Assembly (NCBI GenBank): GCA_019119685.1
Contig: DWWN01000047.1
Location: 25,631-89,630, forward strand
From: Candidatus Faecalibacterium faecigallinarum
GTDB lineage: Bacteria; Bacillota; Clostridia; Oscillospirales; Ruminococcaceae
Direction: 5' to 3'
DNA: 64,000 nucleotides
The notes beneath the pieces were generated by a model, which was not told where the DNA came from, searched no databases, and saw only the letters and a list, made by a program, of their open reading frames with translations. This document shows positions 9,794 through 20,847 of the stretch, one piece after another. The position numbers and the translations under genes were made by a program. Position 1 is the stretch's first letter. Every line of letters starts with the position of its first letter.

Positions 9794-9910
9794 TCACCCA
9801 TTTAATTCTTCCATGGCTTCGCGGACGGTGTCGGCAGAGAAGAGGAATGCCCCGCCCCTGCTGTACACTTCCACATGGCCGCCAACGTACCGGATCTCAT
9901 AGTCACTCAT
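9794..9910 (-). CDS. 38-aa small ORF of unknown function
   Basis: MSDYEIRYVGGHVEVYSRGGAFLFSADTVREAMEELNG; SD GAGAGGAG upstream; lies between repeat copies B and A; absent from supplied ORF track (too short). Confidence 0.5.
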   Translation of the reverse strand: MSDYEIRYVGGHVEVYSRGGAFLFSADTVREAMEELNG

Positions 9911-9969
9911 GCTCTGCCGCTCCTCTCTGTCTTGTCTGCGGGAAGGGGTCCTTCCCCTTCCCTCTGTAG

Positions 9970-9995
9970 ATAGGATAGCAGAAACAATATCCTAT
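9970..9995. promoter_or_regulatory. Candidate operator: perfect 8-bp inverted repeat
   Basis: ATAGGATA-N10-TATCCTAT in AT-rich stretch upstream of the 38-aa ORF. Confidence 0.4.
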
Positions 9996-10038
9996 AATTT
10001 GTACTTTGAAAAGTTTTTTGCAGTTTTTGCGCAAAAAA

Positions 10039-10064
10039 TTCGCCCCCGCCAGGGCGGGAGCGAA
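10039..10064 (-). terminator. Intrinsic terminator (minus strand)
   Basis: TTCGCTCCCGCCCTGGCGGGGGCGAA followed by TTTTTT on the minus strand. Confidence 0.6.
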
Positions 10065-10091
10065 AAGAGATCCGTTCAGACTGTTAAAAAA

Positions 10092-10376
10092 GTCCCGTCC
10101 AGCCGACATGTGCGGATGGACGGGACACCGACAGGGAAATTCAGCGCCGAGAGTGTGCGAGCCGCCTTTGCGGCGAGTGCGCGGTTCGGCGATGAATTTT
10201 GTTCCCAGGGGCAGCGGCGGTGAAGCGCGTCCAGTGGACGAAACAGCGAGCCGCCGCTGGCGCAGCGCTCCGATTTTCGCAAGCGCTCGCGCGCCGCGAA
10301 AACCGGCTAAGCGCAAGAGAGTTAGGGGGAGGAATTTCTGCCGCGCGGCTGCGCGCAGAAATGGGTCCCCCCTAAA
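10092..10376 (-). repeat. Structured dispersed repeat, copy A (long form)
   Basis: Same modules as copy B in opposite orientation; on the minus strand follows the CBS gene stop and ends with hairpin 10126-10092 + TTTTTT. Confidence 0.9.
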
Positions 10377-10397
10377 GCGTGTCGGCAGACACGCTAT

Positions 10398-10862
10398 TTA
10401 GTTTTGGGCTGCGGCCAGGACGGGGGCGCTGTTCTGGGCGCGGCGGCTGCCCGCCTCTGCCCGGCGGGACTTGTCGTAGCAGTATTTGATGATGGCCTGC
10501 CGCCGGACGATGCCGATGAACACGCCCCGGTCGTCCACCACCGGGACAAAGTTCTGGTTCATGGCCGCTTCCACCAGCTGGTCCATGCTGGTGTTGACGG
10601 TGACGGGCAGGTAATCCCGCTTGCGCTCAAAGCTGCGGATGGGGATGTCCTCGGCCCCTTCGATGTCCAGGCCGTGGTACCGCTTGAGGCCCCAGAGGAT
10701 GTCCCCCTCTGTCAGGGTGCCCACATACTCCCCCTTCCGGTTCAGGATGGAGATGGAGGCATAGCGGTTGTTCTCCCACTTTTCGAGGGTCTGCCGGAGG
10801 GTGAAGTCGTCATAGACATACATCAGATCCTGCTTGGGAGAGAGGAAAAACAAAATGTTCAT
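10398..10862 (-). CDS. CBS domain-containing protein
   Basis: MNILFFLSPKQDLMYVYDDFTLRQTLEKWENNRYASISILNRKGEYVGTLTEGDIL; paired CBS motifs. Confidence 0.88.
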   Translation of the reverse strand: MNILFFLSPKQDLMYVYDDFTLRQTLEKWENNRYASISILNRKGEYVGTLTEGDILWGLKRYHGLDIEGAEDIPIRSFERKRDYLPVTVNTSMDQLVEAAMNQNFVPVVDDRGVFIGIVRRQAIIKYCYDKSRRAEAGSRRAQNSAPVLAAAQN

Positions 10863-11211
10863 ATACTCAAGAGCTCCTGCTTTATGTGATTTGCCGCAAT
10901 CTGTCCGGGTCGGGCTGCTGTTGGGTCTGCGGCGGTGGCCGCAGGGTTTTCACATCCATGATGTCCATCCCCTTTCTCTTTTATTTTAGCACTTTTGCCC
11001 AGCGAAATAAAGTTGCGCACAGTTTTTTTAGATTTTATTCACAACTCTTTTTCACGTTTTGCGAAAATCCATCCCAAATCCATGCACAAGCGGCTGTTTT
11101 GTGCTATACTAAGGATAATTACTGCTTTTGCCCCGTCCGGGCTCCTGCTCCGCTACCCAGTATAGCAGGCCCCGTTGTCGGGAAAGCTCGAACGGAAGGA
11201 GTCCGGCCCCC

Positions 11212-12759
11212 ATGGTTCTGAAACATTCCCTCTGCCGGCGGGCAGCCGCGGCGGCGCTGGCCGGCCTGCTGCTGGCGGGCTGCACCCGGCCGGCGGTGCT
11301 CCAGCCCTCCTCGTCGTCCCCGTCCTCGCAGCCGGCGGCGTCCGGCTCCTCCGCGCCTGAGACGGGCAGCGGCACGTCCCAGCCCGCCCGGTTTGCCATT
11401 GCCGTCAGCGAGGGCAGCTATAACCCCTACCTGAACGCCAACACCCTCACTGAGCAGGTGGCGGGTCTGCTGTTTGAAAAGCTGGTCCGCATCTCCCCCC
11501 GCATGGAGCTGGAAATGCGCCTGGCCGACTCGGTGGTGTCCAGCGGCCTCACCGTCACCATCCGGCTGCGCAGCGGCTGCACTTTTGCAGACGGCACGCC
11601 CCTCACCGCGTCCGACGTGGCCGCCAGCCTGCTGGCCGCCAAGGCCAGCGCCCACTACAGCGGCCGGCTGGCCAACATGACCGACGCCCAGGCCCCCGAC
11701 GCCAGCACCGTGGTGCTGACCCTGGCCGAACCGGACAGCCTGTTCGCCTACCTGCTGGACCTGCCCATCCTCAAGGCCGCCGAGACGGCCTCCCCCCAAC
11801 CCACCCCCTGCGGGCGGTACACCTACGGCACCCAGGCGGACACCCTCACCCCCAACCCCCGGGCGCCCTTCCCCGAGGAGGGGCCCGCCACCATCTGGCT
11901 GACCCCCGTCAGCGATTACGCCGAACTGGTCAGCCAGCTGGCCATGGGGGAGATCAGCTTCTACCTGGCCGAGGAGGCCGCTTCGTCGGCGGTGGCCACC
12001 TCCGAGCGCTATTTCCGCACCAACACCCTGCTGTTCCTGGGGGTGAACGGCAGCGCCAACAACCCCCTGTGCGCCACGCCCCAGGGCCGGGGCGCCCTCA
12101 GCGCCGCCCTCTCCCGGGAGGAGCTGGCCGGCCGCTTTGCCAGCGCCAGCCCCGCCACCGGCGTGCTGAACAGCCTCTACGAGTGCGTCCGCGGCCAGCA
12201 GGTCATCGCGGAGGGGGCCGACCCCGGCCAGCTCTCCACCCTGATGGCCGCCCTGGGCTACCACTGGGACGAGGCGTCTGCCCTCTACTGCGGCGCGGAC
12301 GGGCAGCCCGCCAGCGTCAGCATCTTGGCCTGCGGCAGCTCGGCCGACCGGGTCTATGCGGCCCGGCTTTTGCAGCAGCAGTGGGAAAAAGCCGGCATCC
12401 AGGTCACCCTCACCCTTGCCGATGACTTCGGTGCTTACCTGCAAATGGTACAGGACCGACAATTTGAACTGTACATCGGTGAAATGAAGTTGTATAATAA
12501 TAATGACCTCTCCCCTTTCTGGACCGGCAGCGCCCGCTACGGCCTGGCCGTCACCCAGCAGCTGCTGGACGCCTACGCCCTGATGCGGGCCGACAGCGCC
12601 GCCGCCCCGGACTTTGAGCGCGCCTTTGCCGGCCAGATGCCCTATATCCCCCTGTTGTGGCGGGGCGGGGTGACGGTGTCCAACCGGCGCACCAGCGGCG
12701 TTATTTCCAGCGTCAGCGACCTTTACTATTCCCTCGCCGGCCTTTCCATCGCGCAGTGA
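11212..12759 (+). CDS. ABC transporter substrate-binding lipoprotein (SBP_bac_5/peptide-binding-like), orphan
   Basis: Lipobox LAGLLLAGC; Ser-rich linker; DppA/OppA-like domain; no permease or ATPase adjacent. Confidence 0.82.
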   Translation: MVLKHSLCRRAAAAALAGLLLAGCTRPAVLQPSSSSPSSQPAASGSSAPETGSGTSQPARFAIAVSEGSYNPYLNANTLTEQVAGLLFEKLVRISPRMELEMRLADSVVSSGLTVTIRLRSGCTFADGTPLTASDVAASLLAAKASAHYSGRLANMTDAQAPDASTVVLTLAEPDSLFAYLLDLPILKAAETASPQPTPCGRYTYGTQADTLTPNPRAPFPEEGPATIWLTPVSDYAELVSQLAMGEISFYLAEEAASSAVATSERYFRTNTLLFLGVNGSANNPLCATPQGRGALSAALSREELAGRFASASPATGVLNSLYECVRGQQVIAEGADPGQLSTLMAALGYHWDEASALYCGADGQPASVSILACGSSADRVYAARLLQQQWEKAGIQVTLTLADDFGAYLQMVQDRQFELYIGEMKLYNNNDLSPFWTGSARYGLAVTQQLLDAYALMRADSAAAPDFERAFAGQMPYIPLLWRGGVTVSNRRTSGVISSVSDLYYSLAGLSIAQ

Positions 12760-12805
12760 AGCGTAACAGCTTTTGAAAAATCTATACAAAAGGAGCAGAG
12801 CGATT

Positions 12806-13156
12806 ATGATCACTACCCATTTTCCCTTGGGCGATGTCCGCTTTTCCGCCGAATACTTTTCGACTCTGGTAGGCGAAGCCGCCAAGAACTGCTACGGCGT
12901 GGCCGCCATGGCCCCCCGCGGGGTGGCCGATGCGGTCCGCAGCCTGGTCCGCGGCGAGGACTCCTCTGACAAGGGCGTCCGCGTCACCTCCGAGAACGGC
13001 CGCCTCGTCATCGAGATCCACATCGCTGTCGGCTATGGGCTGAACATCGCCACCGCAGCCCAGAGCATCACCCACCGGGTGCAGGACGAAGTCGAGCGCT
13101 CGACCGGCCTGCGGGTCGCCCGGGTGGTCGTGTCGGTGGACGACGTGATCGCCTGA
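12806..13156 (+). CDS. Asp23/Gls24 family envelope stress response protein
   Basis: 117-codon ORF; IHIAVGYGLNI...VQDEVERSTGLRVARVVVSVDDV; directly upstream of fakA-like gene. Confidence 0.9.
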   Translation: MITTHFPLGDVRFSAEYFSTLVGEAAKNCYGVAAMAPRGVADAVRSLVRGEDSSDKGVRVTSENGRLVIEIHIAVGYGLNIATAAQSITHRVQDEVERSTGLRVARVVVSVDDVIA

Positions 13157-13228
13157 CCCATCCGCACCCCCGACTGAGGAACTATGATCCCCGGGCACGC
13201 CCCTGGGCAGGACAAGGAGTTAAAAACA

Positions 13229-14935
13229 ATGATTAGTGGTAAAATTCTGCGTGACGCCATCATCTCAGGCGCAAACAACATCAACAACCAGCGTTCCCGC
13301 GTGGACGAGCTGAACGTCTTTCCCGTGCCGGACGGCGACACCGGCACCAACATGGGCATGACCATCGGCGCGGCCGTCCCCGAGCTGGAAGCGCTGGCTG
13401 ACGACTGCACCGTGGGCGAGGCCGCCAAGACCGCTGCCTCCGCTATGCTGCGGGGCGCGCGGGGCAACTCGGGCGTCATCACCAGCCTGCTGTTCCGCGG
13501 CTTCTCCAAGGCGCTGGAGGGCAAAAAGGAGGCCGGCGCCGAGGACCTGGTCGTCGCCCTGGAAAAGGGCGTCGAGGCCGCCTATAAAGCCGTCATGAAG
13601 CCCACCGAGGGCACCATCCTGACGGTGGCCCGCATCGCCTCGGAGGAGGCCCGCGCCAGCGGCATCGCCGATGTGGACGAGCTGTGGGACCTGGTCCTGT
13701 CCGCCGGCCAGCGCGCCCTGGACGACACCCCCAACCTGCTGCCCGTGCTGAAAAAGGCCGGCGTGGTGGACGCCGGGGGCCAGGGCATCCTGATCATCTT
13801 TGAGGGCATGGGCAAGGTGTTCCACGGCGAGGGCATCGTCCCCGCCGCCGGCAGCACCCAGAACAAGGCCAAGCTCTCCACCGCCAACGCAGGCCGCGGC
13901 GTCTTTACCGACGACCTGATGAAGGTGGAGGACATCAAAAACGGCTACTGCACCCAGTTCCTCATCCACAAGGAGGACGGCGCCAGCGCCGCCAAGATGC
14001 GCGCCTTTGCCGAGTCCAACGGCGACAGTGTGGTCTGCATCGAGGACGATGACGTCATCAACCTCCACGTCCACACCGCCGACCCCGGCAAGATCCTGTC
14101 CGAGGCCATCAAGTACGGCTACCTGACCAACTTCAAGATCGAAAATATGCACGAGCAGTTCCTGGCCCGCCAGAAACAGGGCAAGAGCCTGGAAAAGCAG
14201 GCCGAGGCCGAGCAGAAGCAGCGCGCCTCCGACGCCATCGCCAGCGAGTTCATCTACGCCGCCGTCGATCCCAGCCGGGACTACGGCTTTGTGGCGGTGG
14301 CCGCCGGCGAGGGCCTCAAGGCTGTCTTTACCGACCTGGCGGTGGACGCCGTCGTCTCGGGCGGCCAGACCATGAACCCCGCCACCGAGGACATCCTGGC
14401 CGCCGTCCAGAGCGTGCCGGCCAAGACCGTCTTTGTCCTGCCCAACAACAAGAACATCATCATGGCCGCCGAGCAGGCCGAAAAGCTGGCCGACCGCCGC
14501 GTGGTGGTGCTGCCCACCCGCACCATCCCCATGGGCATCACCGCCATGCTCAACTTTGACCCCACCGCCTCGGTCGAGACCAACACCATCAACATGATGA
14601 AGGCTGCCGACAACGTCTCCACCGGCCTGATCACCTACGCCGCCCGCGACAGCGAGTACGACGGCAAGCGGATCCGCAAGGGCGAGATCATGTCCCTCGA
14701 AAACGGCAAGATCGTGGCCACCTCCAACGACCTGACCAAGGCCGCCTACCGCCTGGCCCGCAGCATGTGCAAGAAGGATTCCAGCTTTGTCACCGTCATT
14801 TCGGGCTGCGACGTCAGCGACGAGGACGCCGAGCGCACCACCGAGATCATCAAGTCCAAGTGCCCCAGCCATGTGGAAGTCAGCCACATCCGCGGCGGCC
14901 AGCCGGTCTATTATTATATGATCAGCGTGGAGTAA
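13229..14935 (+). CDS. fakA: DAK2 domain fatty-acid kinase catalytic subunit (FakA/YloV)
   Basis: VFPVPDGDTGTNMGMT, DAGGQGILIIFEGM motifs; asp23-yloV synteny. Confidence 0.92.
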   Translation: MISGKILRDAIISGANNINNQRSRVDELNVFPVPDGDTGTNMGMTIGAAVPELEALADDCTVGEAAKTAASAMLRGARGNSGVITSLLFRGFSKALEGKKEAGAEDLVVALEKGVEAAYKAVMKPTEGTILTVARIASEEARASGIADVDELWDLVLSAGQRALDDTPNLLPVLKKAGVVDAGGQGILIIFEGMGKVFHGEGIVPAAGSTQNKAKLSTANAGRGVFTDDLMKVEDIKNGYCTQFLIHKEDGASAAKMRAFAESNGDSVVCIEDDDVINLHVHTADPGKILSEAIKYGYLTNFKIENMHEQFLARQKQGKSLEKQAEAEQKQRASDAIASEFIYAAVDPSRDYGFVAVAAGEGLKAVFTDLAVDAVVSGGQTMNPATEDILAAVQSVPAKTVFVLPNNKNIIMAAEQAEKLADRRVVVLPTRTIPMGITAMLNFDPTASVETNTINMMKAADNVSTGLITYAARDSEYDGKRIRKGEIMSLENGKIVATSNDLTKAAYRLARSMCKKDSSFVTVISGCDVSDEDAERTTEIIKSKCPSHVEVSHIRGGQPVYYYMISVE

Positions 14936-14971
14936 AAAGGCGTTTGTTTCACACTTGTACGGAATTGTCCA

Positions 14972-15000
14972 TTGACAAATATCCCTCCATCCTCTATAAT
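14972..15000 (+). promoter_or_regulatory. Consensus sigma-A promoter with inverted repeat over the -10
   Basis: TTGACA (14972-14977) -17 nt- TATAAT (14995-15000); CCCTCCAT (14983-14990)/ATGGAGGG (14999-15006). Confidence 0.85.
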
Positions 15001-15010
15001 GGAGGGCACA

Positions 15011-15146
15011 TGAGGGAGTAATTCCGCGTGAGCGCGCGCGGCTGGCCCGTCAAGACGAATCCTTTTCCCAAAGGGTTCCGGGCAGCCTGATCGAATGGAG
15101 AATGAGACTCATGCACCGGAAGTACATCCAGTGCATGGGTCTTTTC
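15011..15146 (+). ncRNA. yybP-ykoY family (Mn2+) riboswitch
   Basis: GAGGGAGTAATTCCGCG...GGCCCGTCAAGACG...CCGGGCAGCCTGATCGAATGGAGAATGAGACTCATGCAC...GTGCATGGGTCTTTTC; upstream of P-type ATPase. Confidence 0.85.
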
Positions 15147-15221
15147 TTTTCCGCATCTCGCAGCGGGAACGCGCCCTTGCACCGTCCCCACTGTACACTG
15201 TCAGGAGGAGTAAACCAAAAC

Positions 15222-17873
<2,652 letters not shown>

Positions 17874-17912
17874 ACCGCGCTTTTTCCCGCCGCGCAGCTT
17901 TGACCATGCAAC

Positions 17913-17959
17913 AACGGGCCTGTGTTCCCCCCTTTTGGACTGGGGCGCAGGCCCGTTTT
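17913..17959 (+). terminator. Intrinsic terminator of P-type ATPase
   Basis: AACGGGCCTG ... CAGGCCCGTT + TTT. Confidence 0.7.
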
Positions 17960-18166
17960 CTAAAGCGGCGATGTGGAAACAGAAAAAATTTCAGCCAAAT
18001 CTATCCAAAAAGCAAAAAAATCCCCTTCCCTTTTGGTTATTTCCTGCTATACTATGGGGTGTCCGGGCAAGTCAGTTTTTTGAACAAAACGTCCTGCCCG
18101 GCCGGTCCCCAGTCTTAAATGGCGCGGCCTGCCCCGGCGGGCCGCAGCGGCAAGCAAGGAGATTTT

Positions 18167-19465
18167 ATGTTTGAGTTCATCAAAAAGCAGTCGCCGGTGC
18201 GGGTCATTGCCCTGGGCTTTGCGCTGGTGATCCTGCTGGGGTCGGTGCTGCTCATCATGCCTTTCAGCGTACAGGAAGGCGTGGATGTGGCCTACATCGA
18301 CACCCTGTACACCTCCACCAGCGCGGTCTGCGTCACCGGCCTGATCGCGACGGATGCAGGCGACACCTTCACCTTTGTCGGGCAGCTGATCCTGGCGGCC
18401 CTCATCCAGGTGGGCGGCCTGGGCGTCACTTCGGTGGGCGCGGGCATCATCCTGGCCATGGGCCGCAAGATCAACCTGAAGGAGCGCAGCGTCCTGCAGG
18501 AAGCCCTGAACCTGGATTCGGCCCAGGGCATCCTGCGCTTTCTAAAAAGCATCTTCCTGATGACCCTCTGCTTTGAGGGCGTGGGCGCGGCGCTCAGCTT
18601 CCTGGTGTTCGTGCAGGATTACCCGCCCCTGCAGGCGCTGTGGATCAGTATTTTCCACTCGGTGGCAGCCTTCAACAACTCGGGCTTCGACATCCTGGGC
18701 AACTACCAGAACCTGATCCCCTACCGGGACAACGTCCCCCTGAACCTCATCACCTGCGGGCTCATTATCTTTGGCGGCATCGGCTTTTTGGTCATCCGGG
18801 ACGTGCTGAACCACCGCTTCCGCTGGAAGAAGTTCTCGATGCACACCAAGGTGGTCATCAGCGTCAGCGCCGTGCTGATCGTGGTGGGCGCCATCCTGCT
18901 CAAGCTGACCGAGAACATCACCTGGCTGGGCGCTTTCTTCCACAGCGTTTCGGCCCGTACCGCCGGCTTCTCCACCTACCCTCTGGGCGAGTTCAACAGC
19001 GCCGGCCTGCTGGTGCTGATCGTGCTGATGTTCATCGGCGCTTCGCCCGGATCGACCGGCGGCGGCATCAAGACCAGCACCTTCTTCGTCCTGCTGCAGG
19101 GCATCAAGTCCGCCGCCACCAACCGGGGCGAAAAAGCCTTCCGCTACTCCATCCCCTCCGGCGCTTTCCGCAAGGCGGCGGTCATCACCCTGATCGCCGT
19201 CAGCGTGGTGCTGACCGGCACCTGGCTGCTGCTGGTCTTTGAGCCCCAGCTGCGGCTGGTGGACGCCCTGTTCGAAATCACCAGCGCCTTTGGCACGGTG
19301 GGCCTTTCCACCGGCATCACCACCACGCTGGGCGTACCCGCCAAGCTGGTGTCCATCCTTATCATGTACATCGGCCGCCTTGGCCCGCTGACCATCGCCT
19401 CGGTCTGGTATTTCGACAAGGGCGAGCGCGTCAGCTACCCCGAAGGCAACATCGCCATCGGTTGA
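18167..19465 (+). CDS. ktrB: TrkH/KtrB family potassium uptake protein
   Basis: TSTSAVCVTGLIATD, SVSARTAGFST, GASPGSTGGGIKTST selectivity-filter motifs. Confidence 0.92.
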   Translation: MFEFIKKQSPVRVIALGFALVILLGSVLLIMPFSVQEGVDVAYIDTLYTSTSAVCVTGLIATDAGDTFTFVGQLILAALIQVGGLGVTSVGAGIILAMGRKINLKERSVLQEALNLDSAQGILRFLKSIFLMTLCFEGVGAALSFLVFVQDYPPLQALWISIFHSVAAFNNSGFDILGNYQNLIPYRDNVPLNLITCGLIIFGGIGFLVIRDVLNHRFRWKKFSMHTKVVISVSAVLIVVGAILLKLTENITWLGAFFHSVSARTAGFSTYPLGEFNSAGLLVLIVLMFIGASPGSTGGGIKTSTFFVLLQGIKSAATNRGEKAFRYSIPSGAFRKAAVITLIAVSVVLTGTWLLLVFEPQLRLVDALFEITSAFGTVGLSTGITTTLGVPAKLVSILIMYIGRLGPLTIASVWYFDKGERVSYPEGNIAIG

Positions 19466-19479
19466 CAGGAGGAAACAAA

Positions 19480-20160
19480 ATGTTTGGTAAAGCAAAGAAA
19501 GCAAAAGCTTCCTACGGCATCGTGGGCCTGGGCCGTTTCGGCATGGCGCTGGCCATCGAGCTGGCCGAGGCCGGCGAGGACCTGGTGGTCCTGGACCAGG
19601 ACGAGGAGAAAGTCCGCGCCCTGCGGGACTACACCGAGGCCGCCTATGTGGTCAAGGCCCTGGACAAAAAGACCCTGGAGGAGACCGGCATCCAGAACTG
19701 CGACGTCGCCGTGGTCTGCATCGGCGAGAAGATGGACGTCTCCATCCTGACCACCCTGCATCTGGTCAGCATGGGCATCCCCACCGTCATTGCCAAGGCC
19801 GCCAGCGAGGAGCAGGGCCAGGTCCTGCGCAAGCTGGGCGCCCAGGTGGTCTACCCCGAGCACGACATGGCCATCCGGCTGGCCCACCGGCTGGAGACCA
19901 CCGGTATGCTGGACTTTGTCCAGCTGAGCGAGCAGGTCAGCATTTCCAAGCTGGCGGTCCCCGCCAAGATGATCGGCAAGACGGTCGTGGACGTCAACCT
20001 GCGCGGCCAATTCGGCCTGAACATCATCGCCATCGAGAACGCCGGCAAGGTGAACGAGTCGGTCGGCCCCAATACCGTTTTCCAGAACGGCGACATCCTC
20101 TTTGTCTCGGGCGGCAAGAACGCCGTCAACAAGATGGCCGACTGGCTGGACAACCAGTAA
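19480..20160 (+). CDS. ktrA: TrkA/KtrA family potassium uptake regulatory protein
   Basis: RCK N-domain YGIVGLGRFGMALA plus TrkA_C. Confidence 0.92.
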   Translation: MFGKAKKAKASYGIVGLGRFGMALAIELAEAGEDLVVLDQDEEKVRALRDYTEAAYVVKALDKKTLEETGIQNCDVAVVCIGEKMDVSILTTLHLVSMGIPTVIAKAASEEQGQVLRKLGAQVVYPEHDMAIRLAHRLETTGMLDFVQLSEQVSISKLAVPAKMIGKTVVDVNLRGQFGLNIIAIENAGKVNESVGPNTVFQNGDILFVSGGKNAVNKMADWLDNQ

Positions 20161-20183
20161 CCCCTTAAACTGAAACTACATCA

Positions 20184-20226
20184 AAAAACCTGCCCCTTCA
20201 GCCAGAAGCCGAAGGGGCAGGTTTTT
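20184..20226. terminator. Bidirectional intrinsic terminator
   Basis: AAAAACCTGCCCCTTC...GAAGGGGCAGGTTTTT. Confidence 0.85.
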
Positions 20227-20231
20227 CTCTC

Positions 20232-20543
20232 TCAAAGATACTTTTGATAATCCTGTGAACCGTGGAAAATGCGCGCGATCCACACTTTTTGGTTTTTCGC
20301 ATCGATCAAATAGAGGGCAACATAATTTCCGATCAGAAATTTGCGGTACCCTCTGGCCCGCAGCAGAGGCTCTTGGGAGAATTCGTACATTTCCGGCGTT
20401 TCCTGCAAGTGGCGCAGACATTCGTCCAGGCGCCCGACAAAGGACGCGACTGCCTGGCGGGAATGCAAAACGTCTCCCAGATAGTGCACGATTTCTCCAT
20501 AGTCCTGCTCGGCATACGGGGTCACGATCACTTCATATCCCAT
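20232..20543 (-). CDS. RelE/ParE family toxin
   Basis: MGYEVIVTPYAEQDYGEIVHYL...LIGNYVALYLIDAKNQKVWIARIFHGSQDY. Confidence 0.88.
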   Translation of the reverse strand: MGYEVIVTPYAEQDYGEIVHYLGDVLHSRQAVASFVGRLDECLRHLQETPEMYEFSQEPLLRARGYRKFLIGNYVALYLIDAKNQKVWIARIFHGSQDYQKYL

Positions 20544-20802
20544 AGGCGTTCCGTGTCTCGTCCAACAGTTCTGCCAGGGGGCGGCCCTGGCCGGCCTGGA
20601 TCTGCGCTTCGGCAGCGCCCAGCTTGGCAAAAACATCCGCCAGGGCGCACTGCCGCTCGTAGGTCTCCATGCTCATGATGACCATATCTCCATATCCATT
20701 TTTGGTAATATAGATCGGTTCCTGGCTGTCATGGCAACGCTGCGAGATGACGTTGGTGTTTTTCAGGTCTCGGATCGGTATGATCTGCGGCATTCTGCGC
20801 AC
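20533..20802 (-). CDS. Phd/YefM family antitoxin
   Basis: IIPIRDLKNTNVISQRCHDSQEPIYITKNGYGDMVIMSMETYE; overlaps toxin start. Confidence 0.9.
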   Translation of the reverse strand: MRRMPQIIPIRDLKNTNVISQRCHDSQEPIYITKNGYGDMVIMSMETYERQCALADVFAKLGAAEAQIQAGQGRPLAELLDETRNAYGI

Positions 20803-20847
20803 CTCCTTTATGGTCTTATTATACCACGATTATGCCACACAAGCAAT

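Noticed and set aside
9495-10376. Composite transposon/MITE interpretation of the inverted A/B copies
   Set aside because: No transposase, no clear target-site duplication, and a lone third copy plus gene-3' orientation fits a dispersed structured element better; mobility not excluded
9457-10401. ORFs such as MRLAGFRGARALAKIGALRQRRLAVSSTGRASPPLPLGTKF... on both strands
   Set aside because: They are translations of the structured repeat; differences between copies keep base pairing rather than protein sequence, so probably non-coding
15102-15221. N-terminal extension of the P-type ATPase starting at ATG 15102
   Set aside because: Lies within the riboswitch; MKQEYVQSP start at 15222 with GGAGGAG SD is better
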